From: Heterobilharzia americana
Lineage: Eukaryota > Platyhelminthes > Trematoda > Strigeidida > Schistosomatidae
Assembly: GCA_944470555.2 (NCBI GenBank)
Contig: OX104129.1
Coordinates: 46,099,998 to 46,163,997 of the forward strand
Direction of reading: 5' to 3'
DNA: 64,000 nucleotides
Below, in pieces: positions 63,986-64,000 of the stretch. The position numbers and the translations under genes are program-made. The notes below the pieces were generated by a model. It ran no database searches and was not told the origin of the DNA. It saw nothing but the letters and a program-made list of their open reading frames with translations. How positions within the stretch are numbered: position 1 is the stretch's first letter; the number at the start of each line of letters is the position of its first letter.

Positions 63986-64000
63986 AATTCCTTGAAAATA

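Noticed and set aside
1..64000. CRISPR arrays, bacterial operons, ribosomal RNA genes
   Set aside because: No regularly spaced repeats, Shine-Dalgarno-led gene chains or rRNA-like sequence seen; the content is eukaryotic.

Overview
This is AT-rich eukaryotic DNA and almost certainly comes from a blood fluke (Schistosoma or a close relative). The evidence is a characteristic repeat set: RTE-clade (SR2-like) non-LTR retrotransposons, Penelope-like elements with a GIY-YIG-type C-terminus and inverted terminal repeats, and tRNA-derived SINEs that carry hammerhead ribozymes (the Sm-alpha type of organisation). Genus is inferred from remembered family features, not from a database search. Nothing in the window is prokaryotic.

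The one convincing host gene is a protocadherin on the minus strand, 46912 to 26001. A single 3.7 kb exon encodes signal peptide, seven cadherin repeats, transmembrane helix and the first part of the cytoplasmic tail. I join it to three small downstream exons (68, 76 and 524 bp) that have good splice sites and matching phases (1, 0, 1). The result is one 4371-nt frame of 1456 codons plus stop, ending in a PDZ-ligand-like Ser-Phe-Val. Introns are 3528, 272 and 12741 bp. The start is supported by an in-frame stop and a splice acceptor just upstream of the ATG.

Layout. 1-21.9 kb: downstream of the gene, no convincing gene; a Penelope-like repeat scrap, hammerhead SINEs (5.6, 6.4, 9.8, 12.1, 17.0 kb), a decayed reverse-transcriptase fragment (8-9.1 kb), a Penelope fragment between inverted repeats (18.2-19.5 kb) and another tRNA-SINE (20.3 kb). 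21.9-25.15 kb: RTE copy A (minus). 26.0-46.9 kb: protocadherin; intron 3 holds an inverted SINE pair (28.2-28.6 kb), a Penelope fragment (29.85-30.56 kb), RTE copy B (34.6-37.7 kb) and a SINE piece (39.1 kb); intron 1 holds an inverted SINE dimer (41.04-41.68 kb). 46.9-52.1 kb: upstream region of the gene. 52.13-55.38 kb: RTE copy C (plus). 55.4-64 kb: no gene recognised.

The most interesting signals are: (i) several tRNA-derived SINE families repeatedly occur as head-to-head (minus then plus) inverted dimers, one flanked by a likely 15-bp target-site duplication; (ii) a 6.5 kb SINE keeps every core element of a type I hammerhead ribozyme; (iii) all three RTE copies share the same stop codons, so they descend from an already defective source, and copy A is a mosaic of two subfamilies; (iv) the protocadherin has the 'one large ectodomain exon plus three small tail exons' layout known from vertebrate clustered protocadherins.
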